DNA of 64,000 nt from Trichoplusia ni (lineage: Eukaryota > Arthropoda > Insecta > Lepidoptera > Noctuidae), in NCBI RefSeq assembly GCF_003590095.1, contig NC_039489.1, positions 5,146,001 to 5,210,000 of the forward strand, in the 5' to 3' direction. Positions 1 through 15,224 of this stretch are shown one piece after another; the stretch's first letter is position 1; each line of letters begins with the position of its first letter. The notes beneath the pieces are model-generated. The model worked only from the letters and a program-made list of their open reading frames with translations. It was not told where the DNA came from and did not search any database. The translations under genes and the position numbers were made by a program.

Positions 1-3000
1 ATCTATAACAACTTCAGAACAAACAGTATTTATGATCTCGCATATTTTGCTTCATGCTGCTGTTAATCATTAAACTGGTAAATCTCATCCTTATGCACTC
101 TTTGTTTAAACCCAAGATCCAAAACATAACTATTCTACTTCATGCATAGCAAGATGTTAACACTACAAGGTAACAACATATTGGAAAATAGAATTGTATC
201 TACCATACAAACAAATTGCAATTTGAACTCTCTCCCACCAGAGTAAGTGGCTTTCGTCATCCAAGAAAACAAAGACACGGCCTTATTTATCCATTACCAT
301 ACGGCATGAATAACAAGTATAATTACTGATACGTCGGTGTGCCACAGCTCTTACTGCTGCTGTAAAGGCAATCGTGTGTCTGTTCCGTTTCGTTACGCCG
401 CGCTGGCTCGCCGAAATATTACGACATGTACGCCAATGTTAAGATTGTGGTTTGCGTTTACTTCTCTTAACTTTGTTTTGGTATCGTTTGTATCAAAATC
501 GGCAGTTTCTAATGGTTTTATTACGTTTGTCTCAGGTTCAGGATGCTTCATTATTGATTAATGATTTCTTTTTTCTTTTTCAATTGCTTTTTTTTTCTTT
601 TTCTCTTGTCTCTTGTGATATTCTATGAACGTTAGCGAGATGATCATAAATGTGAATATGTTTTTAAATACCTTGTTTTACAAGTTAGAAAATTCGAAAT
701 TCTTTTACATCTTACTTAAACTTTCTTTAACTTCTTGTTCAGAATGTTAGATGGATTTTATTTGCCAACTACAAAGGATTTGGAGGCTTGTGAGACAAAA
801 TCGAATAGCGTAGTAACAATAGTGGTTGATGTTCTTGAAATACCCTTAGGCTTTATCATTTAATACTAAAAACAAGAATATTGTTACAAAGGGATCTTCG
901 TCTTCGAAGCGATTCTCAATGTTTTTTACTTGTGTTACTTGTATTACATTTATTTACTTGAAAATAATATATTTTATTGTACTAAGACCAAGGTCTTACA
1001 TTATGTATATCTCCAGTTCATCATTTTTAATATTCAGTATAACATGCTCATTAGAAATTCCTTTTTACCTTACTTGCTATAGGGTAATGTAAATACAGAA
1101 TTTATTACATCCACGTTCATATATTCATGTATCGGTATACCTTGCGTAACATATTCAAAAACGAAAATAAATCCCGTTTGTGTTTCCAGACTTTTTAACT
1201 ACACGTGGTTTTAAATCCCTTTTATATTTGAACGTATTCTCTCATGTAAGCATTTCAGTGTATATACAATAGGTTTTTAACCAACCGTCGCGTTGCATCC
1301 AATGGATCGTAACTGTACCACTTGTGTCAATAGTACGCGACGCGTGTTGAATTAAATAAATATTTGTTTAATTGAAAAAGCACTCGATTGTACATTGGTG
1401 GTTGTTCTTCTGACGTCAACGTTAATTTAACATTAAGAAATATAGAATGTTATCTGGTTTTAGGAAAGGTGGGCTTAGGTTTAAGGAGTAACAAAGCAGT
1501 GAGATGCAACTCACGATACTGAGGTTACGTACGTTTATATACGTACAAATATAATAAAACTATAACTACTGTAACTATATAAAACTTTGTCAATTTTAAC
1601 TGTAGCTATAACGGTTCTTGAAATCTAATCTGGGTTCCAGTTTTACACATTGGGAACGCAAGACTTCTAGATTGAAGTATTAAGTTAAAGCATCTGCTAT
1701 TTGGAACTTAAGCAGCAAGAAGTAATCTAAAAGTATCTCAAAAATAATCATCACATTCATAATTTATTTCCATAACTCGTAACAATACATATGTCTTGCA
1801 AAACATCACATAACAGTCCATCTGTTTCTTTGAACATCTGGATCAATATTAATATGTAATGTGACTTTACAGTTTTATTGTGTAACTTAGTTTGTAAGGA
1901 AGGGTAGAAAGAGCGCTTTAAATCTGACGATACGACTTCTATATTTTTACTTAAATATTTTTTGGGATTCAGCAACAACCGACCATTAGGAACCTATATT
2001 TTAAAATAGAATGCAAAACTTAAAATAGATCTCTTAAGCAATAAAGCATGAATTGACAGTATTTTTACTATGTTTTTATTATTTAAATCATCTGTTTTCC
2101 ATTTGCCTTTGATATCAAATATATCTTCCTTTGATTTTTTTTCTCTTCATTCATTTAGATAGCAAGTGTGAATAACAGTTATTCTGACCAAAGTTATTTT
2201 AACTTCTAACATTATTATGTGTAACGTTTAGTTTTGAAACATTTTCAATTAACACTCTGTCGTAAAGCTGTTATTTTTGTGGTTTGTGTTCGTGGCGACT
2301 GGTGCCTGAATAGATCGTCAAATGAATTCTTGGCATTCGTCTGACGTTGTGTCTCACTCAGCTTTATCACTAACGTTCGGTTCATATTAATTTGTGTTAA
2401 GATCACGTCAAAATAAAGTGACTAGAATTTTGTAAAAATAGTTCTTATTTGCTCTAGTTTTGTTTCCGAAGATTATGAATGACACAATTTAATTGGCGAC
2501 GTTACAAAGAATGGTATAGTTATTAGTGCCACACAATAAAATGGACTTTGTTAAAACCATACTCACAAAAACTCGCAACATCGAAACCTCTTAACATTTT
2601 AAAATTTAGTTATTCTTAGCTTTTCCTAAATTAAAATTGAGACCTTTGCTTTGTCTTCCTCCTATTCTAACTGAATACCAAATTTTTCCTGCCCCTATAG
2701 CCAAGTGAGATTTCTACAATCGTTAACATCAATAAATAACGCTAGGCTGAAGTTCTAACATATTATTACGAGATTTGTATTTAAACTACATTTCTTAGTG
2801 TAAAATATTCCATAACAAGATTAATCCCTTAAAAACAATATTAGAGGTAAAGAAGTACCAGGTTCCATTGTCTATTTATCGTGTCGCGGTCGTGTCGTCC
2901 TGTATAAACAGAAGCGTTTGTAGTGTAAAAGTAACCGGTGGCATGTCGTTGCATATTCATACGATCTGTTGACTTTGCTGTACAAGTTTTCGGGTCTTTG

Positions 3001-6000
3001 TGCGGTAACAATACTAGTGGCGTACAGAAGCGACTTGAATTTTTATTTAAGAATGTCTTTGAAATTCAAAAAAATGTCGTAGTTGTTTTATGACCACACA
3101 CGGTTTGTTGATCGGTGGCAGTCTGATGCATTTTCATGTTAATGTTTTACAGGATAACCAGATGAGAAATTTTAACTGCCCATCATAAATTTATTGCTTA
3201 AGTAGCGATGGATGGACTCATTATCCTGCCTTTCGGGGAGGCTCACTTCTTGGAATTATCTACATCCAATCTTTGTTTCAAACTTTATCAGCTTAGTTGT
3301 CACTGTCATTCTCTACCAGCCGACCAACATTCATAGGATTTTCTCAAAGTTCTTAAAACAAGATTAAATCGGTATCATCTTGTCAAAATTGACCATAAAA
3401 ATCACATCGCGACCCCATCGTCACAATTTGAACAAACAATTGCCGTCAAGTAGTCACTCCTCGGCCCTTGACTTAGGTCCGTAATGAGCTATTTCCTTCG
3501 TTTGCTCTCACGGTACAGCCGTCAGTTGACACTCTCAGGTCTTTTTATTACAAGATTAATGTCCCAGTTAGGTGTAGAACGAAGTCCTTGTTTGTAAAGG
3601 ATCTTATTAGGATCAGGTTAGGTTTCGCTTGTGACGAAGGTCAAGACGCGTTTTGGGTCGACGATATTTATGTAATAGGATCTGTTACATAATCGACTCT
3701 TGTTGGTGTTTTGTCGGGTTCTTGAATATTGGACATGTATTACCAAAACTTATTTTTAGCATAGTCTATAATTGGCAGAAGAAATAATATTTTTAGATCA
3801 GTGTCCAATCAAACTCCAGACACACATTGAGCATTTTGCAAGGACACCTTAGCCGGTTTTACAGATTGGCTGATGCTTTCATCACGATCAATGACTGCAG
3901 TTTAACTGTCTATTTCATTTTCTACTAAACCAATAAATAATACTTCTAGATGTTTATCCCTTTTAACTGTTCTATTAGCATAAACTACCCGTAGAAACCT
4001 TACCAGTGTAAAAGCTTTATCAATTTCCGTCTAAGCGTCATAAAATAAGCTCCTTACGATAATAATGATATAATAATCGATGTGTATTACAATATGAATG
4101 CCAGATTCGATTCGACTGACGTCACAAACTACTCTTTGTTCTAAGTACATTTAGACTGAATGAATGATGTTATAATGACTTACTAATGAGGTGGTCTGGT
4201 ATGTAAAGCATTTACGGTCCATTTTAAGAAGGTCGTTAGCCATCATTTTGATGTGAGGGAAAGGTTTGATGGGAAATTTAAGGTTGTATTAGCTGTACCT
4301 GCGACTTTGTCCGTGTGTCGAATGTTACAAAAAAGATATTCAGTTCAATGAGTTTCATTTGTTATTTTTTTAAATAAAAGGTTACTCCTTATATCATCAA
4401 ATAGCTGCTAATAAAAGTCCCGTCATAATCGGTCCAGCCGTATCAGAGATTAGCCGAAGCAAACAGGCAGCCAGACAGACAGAAAAAAAATGTATTTTTT
4501 ATTATTAAACTACGACGAGTTGTTAGTGTATTAAATTTTGTGCCAACAATCACTCGTGGAGAGGTATACTAGGCATTGGTAACGTGTGTGGATAATATGA
4601 TTAGATCAATTTAGTATATTGAAGTGATGAATTCAATTTCATAATTTACTTCAGTTTAATGTAAAAAAAAATCGGGATACTCTTCAATAAATTAGCCATA
4701 TATGAACAGTGAAATGAGACTCATTTGAAACAGTCACATAATATGTCGGACGAGTCAGCTGGTTTTTTATCTAAAGCCCTAGATTATACGAGATTTCCTT
4801 CACATAAAACACAGGCATATCTCCCAACCTACTTACCATGTGTTCACCATACTGAACAAAGGACTTCGCCTCCAGAAATGGAAATTTTAAACATTCAGAC
4901 CGTGATTCGCTTAAACTTAATAAAATCGTGCCCACAGGACGCCAAGACTGGCTTCGCCGTAAGTAGGTCTGGTGGTGTTTGGTATAGGTGTATTATGGTG
5001 TGTGGCTTTAATATGGTAAGGTTGGACTTTTATTTAAACTAATGGCTTTGCCCAGCAGTGAGATCTAAAACAGTCTTTATAATTCAAAATAAGTTTTAAT
5101 ATCGATGTGCTGTGATTTCAATGGCTGGTGGTGATATATTTAGTTTAATAAATGACTTCTTCTACTTTTCTTATTGATGCTTACTTCCAATGACTAACTT
5201 ACAGATCCTTACTTAAAGGTTATTCATTCTATTTCTCTTTAGTATGTTCCTGATTACATGCATGTTAAGAAATCATCTTGTGAATACAAATCCGTAACCG
5301 TTGGACCACCACGACTGCTTCCACGAAGGTTACTACATACAAGTATACTTTAACAGCAAAAACAATTTCCAATCAATTCGAGTTAGCGTTTCGTCTTTTG
5401 TAAACAACTTGGGCGGCATCACAAGCAGCTGATACGCGACATAGAATCCACACTTTTTTACTACGAAAGTTTCTAAATATAAGTTCTTCAGACTAAGGCA
5501 CGTCAGTAGTAAAGAAGGTACAAAAATCAACCTTATTACCAAGTACTAAAGGTGCTGTTAATATCAGATTAAAAACTAATGTCCGGTTAACTGCGAAGTC
5601 TCCAGTGCGTATTGGCGCCCAGCCAAAACTATTTGACGCAAGGTCTTCTATAGGAAGAATAAATTTGGACACTTGACCGATTTGATAGACGTGAAATTAT
5701 GTGCTTCTGATATACGGTCGATGGATGTCTGATATTTTTAGACTTTCAAAATACATGGTCCTTAGATTCTTTAAGCGTGTATAATATTTATTTTAGTTTT
5801 ACTCCCTGATTGTTTAATTTTTTAGCGTTACCTCTATCTAGCTCAATTATTTTAACTTTTTGGTTACATTATTTTCCAGTCTGCTTTGTTTGTGCCTGTG
5901 ATGAACGACCTAAGTATTCACGCTTGTTAAATGTTTTGTACAAATTGTAAGAGATAAAATATAACCGGCATGTGTTCAATGTGTTACAGTAGAAATGTCA

Positions 6001-9000
6001 AACGACCACGATCAATGGAGCAAGGCAGCAATCTCTTCCAAGGTCGCATCTAACATGAATGAAAGTGGGTCGTCGGGCAACTCGTTTCATAACTCTGATA
6101 ACGTTAATTGTGGCTACGATGCGTTTGTTTTATACGCGGAGATAATGAAATGCCCTGGTATAATCGTCTTTGTGGTTACGATATAAGATTGTGGTAAAGA
6201 TGATTGTAAGTCCACCGAAGTTAACCTCATTCAACGGCGTTATGATAGAAAACTTAGTACGGGAAATAATTTGGATGGTTTCTATTGATTCTGATCAAAA
6301 GGCAGAAAAAATTGTCTTTACTTAGCAAATGGATGGCATTTTCATGCGGTTTCCATGAATAATTAACACGTGACCCAAAGTCTCAACAAGTCTCCCAAAT
6401 CCCAAAGCGTTCTATTCTTGTGATTAGCTAACAAAGGCTAAGCCATTTTTTTTAAGACGTAGTTGTCTAATACTATACTCGAGCCAGGAAAACCCTGGAA
6501 CCTATGATCAGAAATCTCTAACAGGCAGTGAGCGAATGATCAATGCTTTTTCTCTCTGTGAAGAGGTCCCTGCCCTCGACAGGAGCATTTAAAGCCTTTA
6601 TTTCAAGACCTATGTCTTCGTTTTACAATACTATTCAATTTCAACGTTCCTTTGTGAAGTCTGTCGGAGAAATATTTAACGTTTGTTCAGAGGTTTCTTA
6701 ATAAGGGACTATCGTCTGATCTGAGGTACGGCCCGAATTTCACAATGGTCGACCTACGCCCCTTCTTGTAGGACGTATTGGGAAGTGCTGGGGTCTGAGA
6801 AAATAGTATCGATGTTTTCGGTAGCGTTGGGAAATTTTAATGAATTAAATACAAGTTTTAAGGAATCGAGTTTCAGATTAAAATAGTGATAAAACGTTTC
6901 AATTGTAACAGAAAGATGAATTGTTGTGAAATACTTTTTTAATAACCGATTATCGTATTTAAGATAGGCCAAGATCAATGTCATATAAACAATGATTAAC
7001 ATAAAATAATAAAAACAAAATATCAATATTTTTTTCTTCAAAAATCGACGTTAAATATGAAAAACCAAGATACTTTTCTAAATGTGAAACACATTTGTCT
7101 AAATAAAAGGAAAATCTCGGATGCTTTACACGAAATACGTGTCAAAATACAACGTCGAATTATTGTATCGATATTCTCGTCACGTCCACATCACTACGTC
7201 TGCCTACAACACATTCACTGACATCGACACTTGCAATATTGAACTCTAACATAAAACCCTAAAGCAGCTCTTAACTTGACGGTATTTTAATACATTTTCA
7301 ATCAATTTTGAACCTTAAACTTAATGCCTTAAAGGTTACATGCGTGGGAGGTTCATCACATATTGGTTCACATCGCCCACTAATGCGATTTCGATTCGGT
7401 GCACGTGGAAAGTCTTATGTGCAATAATAGACTTTTAATTAGTTGTGAAAGTGAAAAATAAATAGGCGTGTTGTAAAATAGGATAGGTATAAAATGTCCA
7501 TCAGGTATTTTAAACTCATCTATGTTTTATTTGTTTGTCGTTTCTATCCTATATTTCCTAACCAAAAATGTACCTTTAAGAAAAAAATGGCATTACAATA
7601 ATAAGTGCTTGCATTAAGAAGTCATTTTCTAGATGTTCTGACTTCCATCATATACCAGGGGTATAATTAATTCTGTGATAAATCAATCGTTGCTACATTC
7701 GAATCAATCATTAATCTATATAACAAAGCAAACCACTCCCGATTGCAAGTACCTAACTTGTGACAATAGCTCCATAACTAAAATTCAAAGAATTGCTCGT
7801 TAAAATTGAGCATCGCTCAAAAATTCCTCCTACCTTATCACCGTCAGGCTCGCTTGTATGATTTTCAGGTCTTTATACTGAAACAATGGGAGACCATTCT
7901 TCTCTGTCATTTTCAATCCTTTGTTCTAGTCTCATTAATCTATTCTTGTATGTTTCATGTTCGAGTTTAGTTTTTCACGGAAAAATTAGGATGAATTCTC
8001 GATTTGGTTTTTGGAAATTCGATTACCTGTTCCCCTTCTAAACTAAGGTCGTATACTGTTTCATTTTCTTCTTAATGTTGTCTCTTCTCTTCTTTGTGTA
8101 TGTTATCTTCTGTTTCATTAAAGTCTGTTCTCTCTACTGTATTATAAATAATATCATTCATTTGAGCCCTCAGATTGTTACGTAATAGAAAACGTGAATT
8201 TGATATTGCCTCGAGGCTGTTTAATTAAATATTGTTACAGCTCTCCATTTTTCCGCGTGAAAATTGTATCAATTTATTATTTTGTAAAAACTCCGTCTAT
8301 CCATTTCCCGTAAGGTATTTATTGTTCGTTTGAATTGCGTTAATAAATATTTGTATAAGCTTTCCTGCTTGCTGACTGTTTCACTAATTCTAGGCATTGC
8401 ATCATGAACATTTAAATCTATTGGGGCTACGTGCCTTAAATAGTTACTATCTTCAATCTTAGGTCGTTGATTGATGTGTAATGGTTAATTAACATCATCA
8501 TCATATATCCCTTCACGTCTTAACGAATCCATTATTTTCACTTATACAATAGTCAAAAGCGTTCCACTTTAAGCCTATTCATTAATTCGGGACTGCCTAT
8601 TAAGACCCTTTGAATTTTACAAACGATTTGGGTCAAACCCGACCTGACCGGCCGGTGTTTCCAGGGCTGACAAATGTGGAGATAGAAGGGATGAGCTTCT
8701 TTTTAAGGGTCAATGGCCAAAGATATTTACGGCTTTGCGACTTAGCTTGACACCCATTTGTGGTTTGTTTCAGGGAATTGAAAGGTTTTTTGAGTGCCTT
8801 CTCATTTGCTTAAGAAACTAAAATGTTTCTAGATTAACTGAATATGATTTTTGATTCAATTCAATATCTTCTTGGTATTTGAGCATTGTATTAATTTAAC
8901 CTCATCTTGAGCTTCCCCTTGAATGTCAACTAAATATAGCTCTGTTTTAATACCTAAAATCTAGAATACTCTCCGCCCACCAGCCCTATTTTTATCCCAG

Positions 9001-9332
9001 TTTTTGTTTTTAATTGGCACGAGTGGGTGTTGCGTCTACCTCGAGAGCCTCTCGTTTGTGCGAAACGAGAGCGGTCGGGGATTATTGTAAACGCTCTTAA
9101 TCCAAAGCCACCGTAACCACGGCGCTGGAAAATGTCGAGTGATGTGTGAACAATTTGAATATTATAAGCGTAAGGACTTTCTGAAAAATGTCAAGGAGCT
9201 TACGGGATTTCGAGTGGATTTATTATACATTCATTCATACATTTGCTAGCATTCTTTTTTGTCGATATCGATTTATTTTTTTAGTTATGTAAGAGATTCG
9301 CCCACGCATATGAAAGCTTGCGTAAGCGAACA

Positions 9333-9387
9333 GCGCTTTTTGATAACAACCAAATCCTTCAAGGATTTGGTTGTTATCAAAAAGCGC
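9333..9387. repeat. Perfect 27-bp palindrome with 1-nt loop
   Basis: Arms 9333-9359 and 9361-9387 are exact reverse complements, beginning gcgctttttgataacaacc, around a single c. Confidence 0.95.
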
Positions 9388-12047
9388 AGATGAGCAATAG
9401 CCCTACTTTTTTCTAACGTTACACAGATTTTTTATTCTTCCTCTCCTTCACCTAAATATTCTTCATATTCTGTCACTATACAACATTCCCCCGTCTATTA
9501 AGGATCAAATGACGTCGATTTCAAAACGCTAAAGGAGCTCTCTTCGGGAACCCTTCGTCTCTTAAATCGAGTTATGTTTCGATTAAAATCGCTCGGCTCA
9601 TTTTGTGACGTAGCCTAACGTTTTTATCCATTATTAGCTTCTGTATCTTGCAGGAGCACGTTAATAAAGGACCGATCTATTTTTGCATAAATATTTAGAG
9701 TGGTGGTTAATGAGATTTTGTTAAAAGTTTTCTGAAGTTGTTGTTGAGTTTGTGTATTGATTGTCACAAAAATATGGATTACTGATAAACAAATCTGTTA
9801 CGTCAATGGCTTGGGTTAGAGAAAGTATTTCTTCTTGTTTGGTTTTTGCATGGGTTTTTATTCTCTAAACACATGCATTACACATAAAATATTTCCAATA
9901 AGATTTCCGTATTTCCTTTCCTTACTTTGCATACATAATGCTATTTCGGTGGCTCCCCCTAGTTCAAATCTAATATTGTCTCACTTTTCAATTTCCTAAC
10001 AGTTCCCTTTATTCGATTCTGTTTATCTTCGTGAATGTTTTGTTTATTTGATTGACTTATTTCTGGGTCTACATCGTTTATGATTTTTGAATTCGGTTGT
10101 TCCGGCGAACCTCGCTTTATACGATGTATGTATAAGGGAACTTAAGGATTATTGTGTTTTCTATGTCTTTGATAGAGTAGGTAGTGTTTTTATCGGATTT
10201 GTGTGCTTTTTTAATGTCAGTGAAGCAGTTTACAATTTTGTCCCTTTTTCGTTAACTATTTTTAAGCAATGAAATTGCAAATTCAGCCATGGATGACATT
10301 AACAGTTTTAATAAATCTTGTGTGTCTCTTTGTGTGAATATCAAACTATACCAGAAACTAAACATTCTAGTTCTTTATTCGTTCGCAAAACGTGGAGTAT
10401 CAAACGGGTGCACGTAAAAACCTTCCCTTACGTCACGTCCGGCGCACCCTGGTCAGTTATCCCCATTACATAACTGCTGACTGACCAATTATCACTTAAC
10501 AGAGAGAGATAGACTCCTAAAAAGAAACGGGATAGATGACAATCCCTTAGGGCGGCTATGGCCAACAATATTCCGGATCGTATCATTATAAAAATGCGTG
10601 TCTGAATATTTACATAATTGTTGGTATTTAAATATCGTTTTCGGTTGCGTATTTACGAGTTCAATTAATTTTGATGTGTCTGTGGACACTCAGATAAAGT
10701 TTGTTTTAACTGTAATATTTGATGTGTAACTTGTAAGCGTTGCTATACCTACTGATAAGATATATATGAAAGCCATTATACAAACAAATTTACATGCAGA
10801 TATTTTACTTGCATTCTTTTGTGGAGTCCCAAATCATTCCAGTTTCTTTACTTTATCAAATTCATCTTTATTGTCATTCCTCTTTGCGACTTAAAGTTTT
10901 AATGAGCTGTCTAAATCCTAGCGACTTACACTTAAAATACCATCGCAACAAATTTTAACTCTCTCACAAGTCCAAAATGTTACAGAAGCTTAAAGCTTTT
11001 TCTTCTATTGACACTAACCAAGATTAATAAAGAAGATGCTATGTGTTAATATTTCCTTCCTCAACGAAAATATCTGTTTATTTTTAAACGTCTTTGATTG
11101 TATCTGTGATCGCCGCCTGGACTAATTATGTTCTTAAAATAGTTATGGGAAACTTCGGTTGGTGTCTGCTTTTTGTTAAGTATATTGAATGGATGTTCTT
11201 ACTGAAGGTCCAGGCATCTAGATTAGATGTCTGGAGTTATACGGATTTTTTTTTAACAACATACCATTGACTTAAAATGAAAACTACGGAGCTTGATGAT
11301 ATGGAAATGTGATGAAAACGTACTAGCTGTGAAGAAGAACCGCGCAACAAATTGCACACCATGCCACGGGACCGCAGTGTAAGACAGTGTTTAGGGTATG
11401 GTAGGGTATGACTATTATAATATATACGTAATTAACATTAAGTTACAAATACCTACTTCGTCGTAGGCGTGTTAAGAATACTATCTAGGCTCTGACGCGC
11501 ATACAAAAGGGTAGGTTACACAAGGAATCCTTAAAATAGATTACTTGAACTGTTTGTGCCACCGTTCATACCTAAGGTCCAAAAAATCTTCCTTCAGAAA
11601 CCGCTGACGAAAGACAAACCTGAAATAATTTCTAACGTGTGAGATATTTATCTAGCTCTTCCGAACCAAAGTATATGATTTCTCGAGTTCCCGACCCCAT
11701 GTCCCAATTTCCATACGAAATACGTAATTTGTATGTGCCCTAAAAACCGCCCTATAATGTGCGATACATTACCGCTGCACCCATACTGATATGAATTTAC
11801 TGCACAAAGTCACGCTTGTGTCACTTGTCTAGTTTATTTCGTACTCATATACAAAGCGAGTTCACTTCGACTTTGTATAATTAGTAGGGGAGTGGGTTTC
11901 GTTTTTGGGGATCGGTTTTAAAAATAACGATAATGAAAATTACTTAATTATCCATAAGTGTTATGAAAGCGGATTTCCTCTACAAAATATTATCTAATGT
12001 TTATCACCATTTTCGTTGTGCTTTAATCAAAATTATATTAGAAAAGC

Positions 12048-12292
12048 GGTCCAGTGCGAGTCGGACTCGCGTTTCTCTAGGTTTCGTGACAAATAAGTTA
12101 AAAAAAAACATAAATTCATTTGTCATTTGTTTTTTGGCGTTGATTTACTTAGTCATTATTTTTAGTATTTTTTATTATCGCGGCAGCAGCAATACACAAT
12201 TTGCGAAAATTGGTAACTGTAAATAACTGTCCATTCATCACTGTTCATGAGATACTGCCGGGTGACGGTCATACGGACTCTTAGTACACGGA
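12048..12292. repeat. Interspersed repeat (agtgcgagtcggactcgc family)
   Basis: Begins cggtccagtgcgagtcggac and includes agcagcaatacacaattt and gttcatgagatactgcc, phrases of a repeat widespread in Lepidoptera (from memory). The ORF at 11963-12226 overlapping it is not a gene. Confidence 0.65.
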
Positions 12293-12421
12293 AAACGACT
12301 CGTCGAAATGTTGTTAAACTGCAATTAGATGTTTAAAATAGAACTAATTGTAATGTATAGTATTGATTAACGATACTTTTAAAACAATGTGTTTTGAAAA
12401 GTACTGATACATATATCTACA

Positions 12422-12680
12422 CTAGCTGTTGCCCGCGACTTCGTCCCCGTGGGTAGAAGATATAAGTTATGATTTAGGTATACCGGCCCGGTTTTTTTCA
12501 CATTTTCCATTGTATCTTAGCTCCTATTAGTCGCAGCGTGATGGTTTATAGCCTAAAGCCTTCCTCGATGAATGTTCTATTCAACACAAAAAGAATTTTT
12601 CAATTTGGACCAGTAGTTCCTGAGATTAGCGCGTTCAGAAAACAAACTCTTCAGCTTTATATATTAGGATAGATATATAG
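12422..12680 (+). repeat. Interspersed repeat (ctagctgttgcccgcgactt family), copy 1
   Basis: Full-length copy of the family also at 40922, 50373 and 62273; all four share the body and the atattagtatagat-like end. Confidence 0.9.
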
Positions 12681-14205
12681 ATAATTACTAATTATAAATA
12701 CTAATACTAGCTAAAAATCTCATCAGTTTATAAACTGCATTTGAATTGTTCATTTGTTTTACGCCTATGAAACTCTGTTACATGCGCACTTGCACTTAAA
12801 ACACTAATTAAACTAGATTTTTTTTAATTTACGAATATCAGAAAAGCACCTCGTAATACAAAACATTACGGAACCCCCAACAACTGAGGCCCTTACATAT
12901 CCTTTTAAAAACACACTCGTGTGTGATATAAACACAGATGAAATACGTGCAACCTGCTTTTTGTTTGTAAGTGGCAGGTGGGTAAACATTACGTTATTAA
13001 AACTTAGTTTTACTGTCGTCAACCGCACCGGGTTTTATGCTTTTAGGAATTGTACGGAACCGCTAACTACGGGACTAAGGGAATGTTGCAAGTGTCGCTT
13101 TTATGAGGATTCCTGTATTTTGTACATAGTTAGGGCTTTGAATATGTTTTCTGAATAGCTTGTTAGTTGGTATATTAATATATGATTTTATTGTACTGTA
13201 ACTGGTATGCGTTTGATTGTTATGTGATATAATATGTTTTAAATTTTAGTTTGGACTTTATTGCAGGAGTGGATAGAATATTTATGGTATCGTACTTTTC
13301 GTTATTTAAACATTGATATAGAAGTTTGATAAGTTAAACACCGTGCTTTATACATATTATGTTTTCAATACAATTTTCATTTTGATAGCAAGTAATTTTC
13401 AATGGACATTTTTACGTTTTTCATAGCTTTGCTTTGACACAGGTTTTACCTTATTCAGACAGCAGTCATCAGTTGCAACCATTTGTTTTTGCAAAGCTTT
13501 GTACAAGAACATTTATGTAATTACCAAACTAGTAAATAGCCGTACTATCTAATACTTTTGATTAATCTGCCTCACGGTTGTCTTATTATATTTTTCAATA
13601 ATCGGCCCCCTCGAAGTTAACTCCTCTATTAAAATTCCTCAGGTTACAATGTTTTATTCGTTTCCTACACAAAAATTACTTCCTAAATCTGTCCATCCAT
13701 TGGCTAATCTTATACGCACCACGTGTTAATAGTTCAACAAACCCCGATGTTTCAATTGTGCGCGCGCCGTAACGTAAACAGTCGCACGCGCACCTAATCT
13801 TGTGTACTTCTGTCAGCGAGTCATAACGTTTTTATAGCGGGTCTGTGTATTTTAGTTATTTTTTTTGTAAGGTTGATTGCCCTGTACCTGTTATGTTTAT
13901 AAAAAAAAAATTGCTAGGTATAATGTTCTGTGTTTCGTTCGTAATCATGCGTCAAAACAACAACAAGCCTTTGGCGACACATTTATGCAGTCTGTTTCTT
14001 TGCAGTTAAGATAAGTTTCGACAATTTTGAACCGCCTACGCGCTTTAATCTTTGACTGATTGAACTGAAGACTAAGTACTCAGGCAGGATCACGAGAGTA
14101 ACTTCTGAAAACAAATGGCGATTGCAACACTATGGCTCTCGCCTCAGCTATAACTATACAAGAAATCTTATATAGTTCAGTTGTATTAATTACTTAGAAT
14201 GTTTC

Positions 14206-14427
14206 GACTGCACGGATAGCCGAGTGGTTGAGGTCACCACGTCAAAACCACTGTATACGTCGTGTCGCGGGTTCGATCCCCGCGTAGGATAAGTATTTGT
14301 GTGATCCACAAATGCTTGTTCTGAGTCTGGGTGTCATTGTGCATGTGAATTGTGTGTTTGTAAAACCCCCGCGACATAAGGATTAAATTCCTTAGTGCGA
14401 GAGTCGTTATTTTTTAAAAAAGAAAAA
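14206..14427 (+). repeat. tRNA-derived SINE, full copy
   Basis: Pol III A box tagccgagtgg (14217-14227) and B box ggttcgatccc (14270-14280) in a tRNA-like head, then a roughly 120-bp unrelated tail ending in a T/A-rich run. Reference copy for the family. Confidence 0.92.
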
Positions 14428-14780
14428 GTAGAAGATATACACCATTATTGTTCTTCTCTTTCGCATGGTTTTCAAAGGCAATGGCGCACTTTACAGTTAT
14501 AAAATAAGTATCATAACATCTATATGTTGTAACTGTAAGCACTTATGTACCTACCTATTTAAACTTCCTATAAATTAATCATGTTGAATGAATTCTAATT
14601 CATTGTCTTTAAATTGAAAATATTATTATGAAGTAGTTTTCAAATTAGTTAAATATAATAATTAATTGAATGCATGATGTCAATGTTTATGAAACATGTT
14701 GCCTTTAAGGAAAAAGTTCGTCGTCTTGTTAAATGAGCGTTAAGCCCAACCCAAACCTAAAACTTACTGTTCTGTGGACT

Positions 14781-14794
14781 GTTGCCATGGCAAC
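14781..14794. promoter_or_regulatory. RFX X-box palindrome GTTGCCATGGCAAC
   Basis: Perfect match to the palindromic RFX-factor X-box, followed within 30 bp by two CAGCTG E-boxes. Binding is inferred only. Confidence 0.45.
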
Positions 14795-15224
14795 GAGAAC
14801 AGCTGGTGACAGCTGTTACCTCAGTCTGGCTATAATGGCTTCTTATGAACAACAGAATGTGGTTTTCTTGATTAATTAATCAAAACTATTGAATTAGTAA
14901 AGCTTGCGTATATACTTCTAATGTACGAATGTTGGAATAGTGGAAGCGTGAAAGCGCTCGATACGAAGTAGAGTTCTATCTCTGTTCCACAATTAAATAG
15001 AAAAAAGAAGGATTTAGATTTTTGTAAGTAGATACCTGATTTTAAAAGAGCATAACACATTTGTAGATATAAAAGATTAAACAAAAACAAACTCCTTTAA
15101 CCTGACTACACAAACACTGTTCCGATATCATTCATGCAGGGTCTCTGCCTTTATTATCTTATTTAAATGTTGCATTGTCACGACGTCCAATAAATAACAG
15201 ATATACCTATTATACAGCTGTTAC

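Noticed and set aside
4725..5042. 105-aa plus-strand ORF with a good gtaagtag donor inside
   Set aside because: No recognised domain and no supporting acceptor or partner exon.
14206..14285. Possible tRNA gene
   Set aside because: A and B boxes are present, but acceptor-stem pairing is missing and the same head recurs with a common tail in other copies; it is a SINE.
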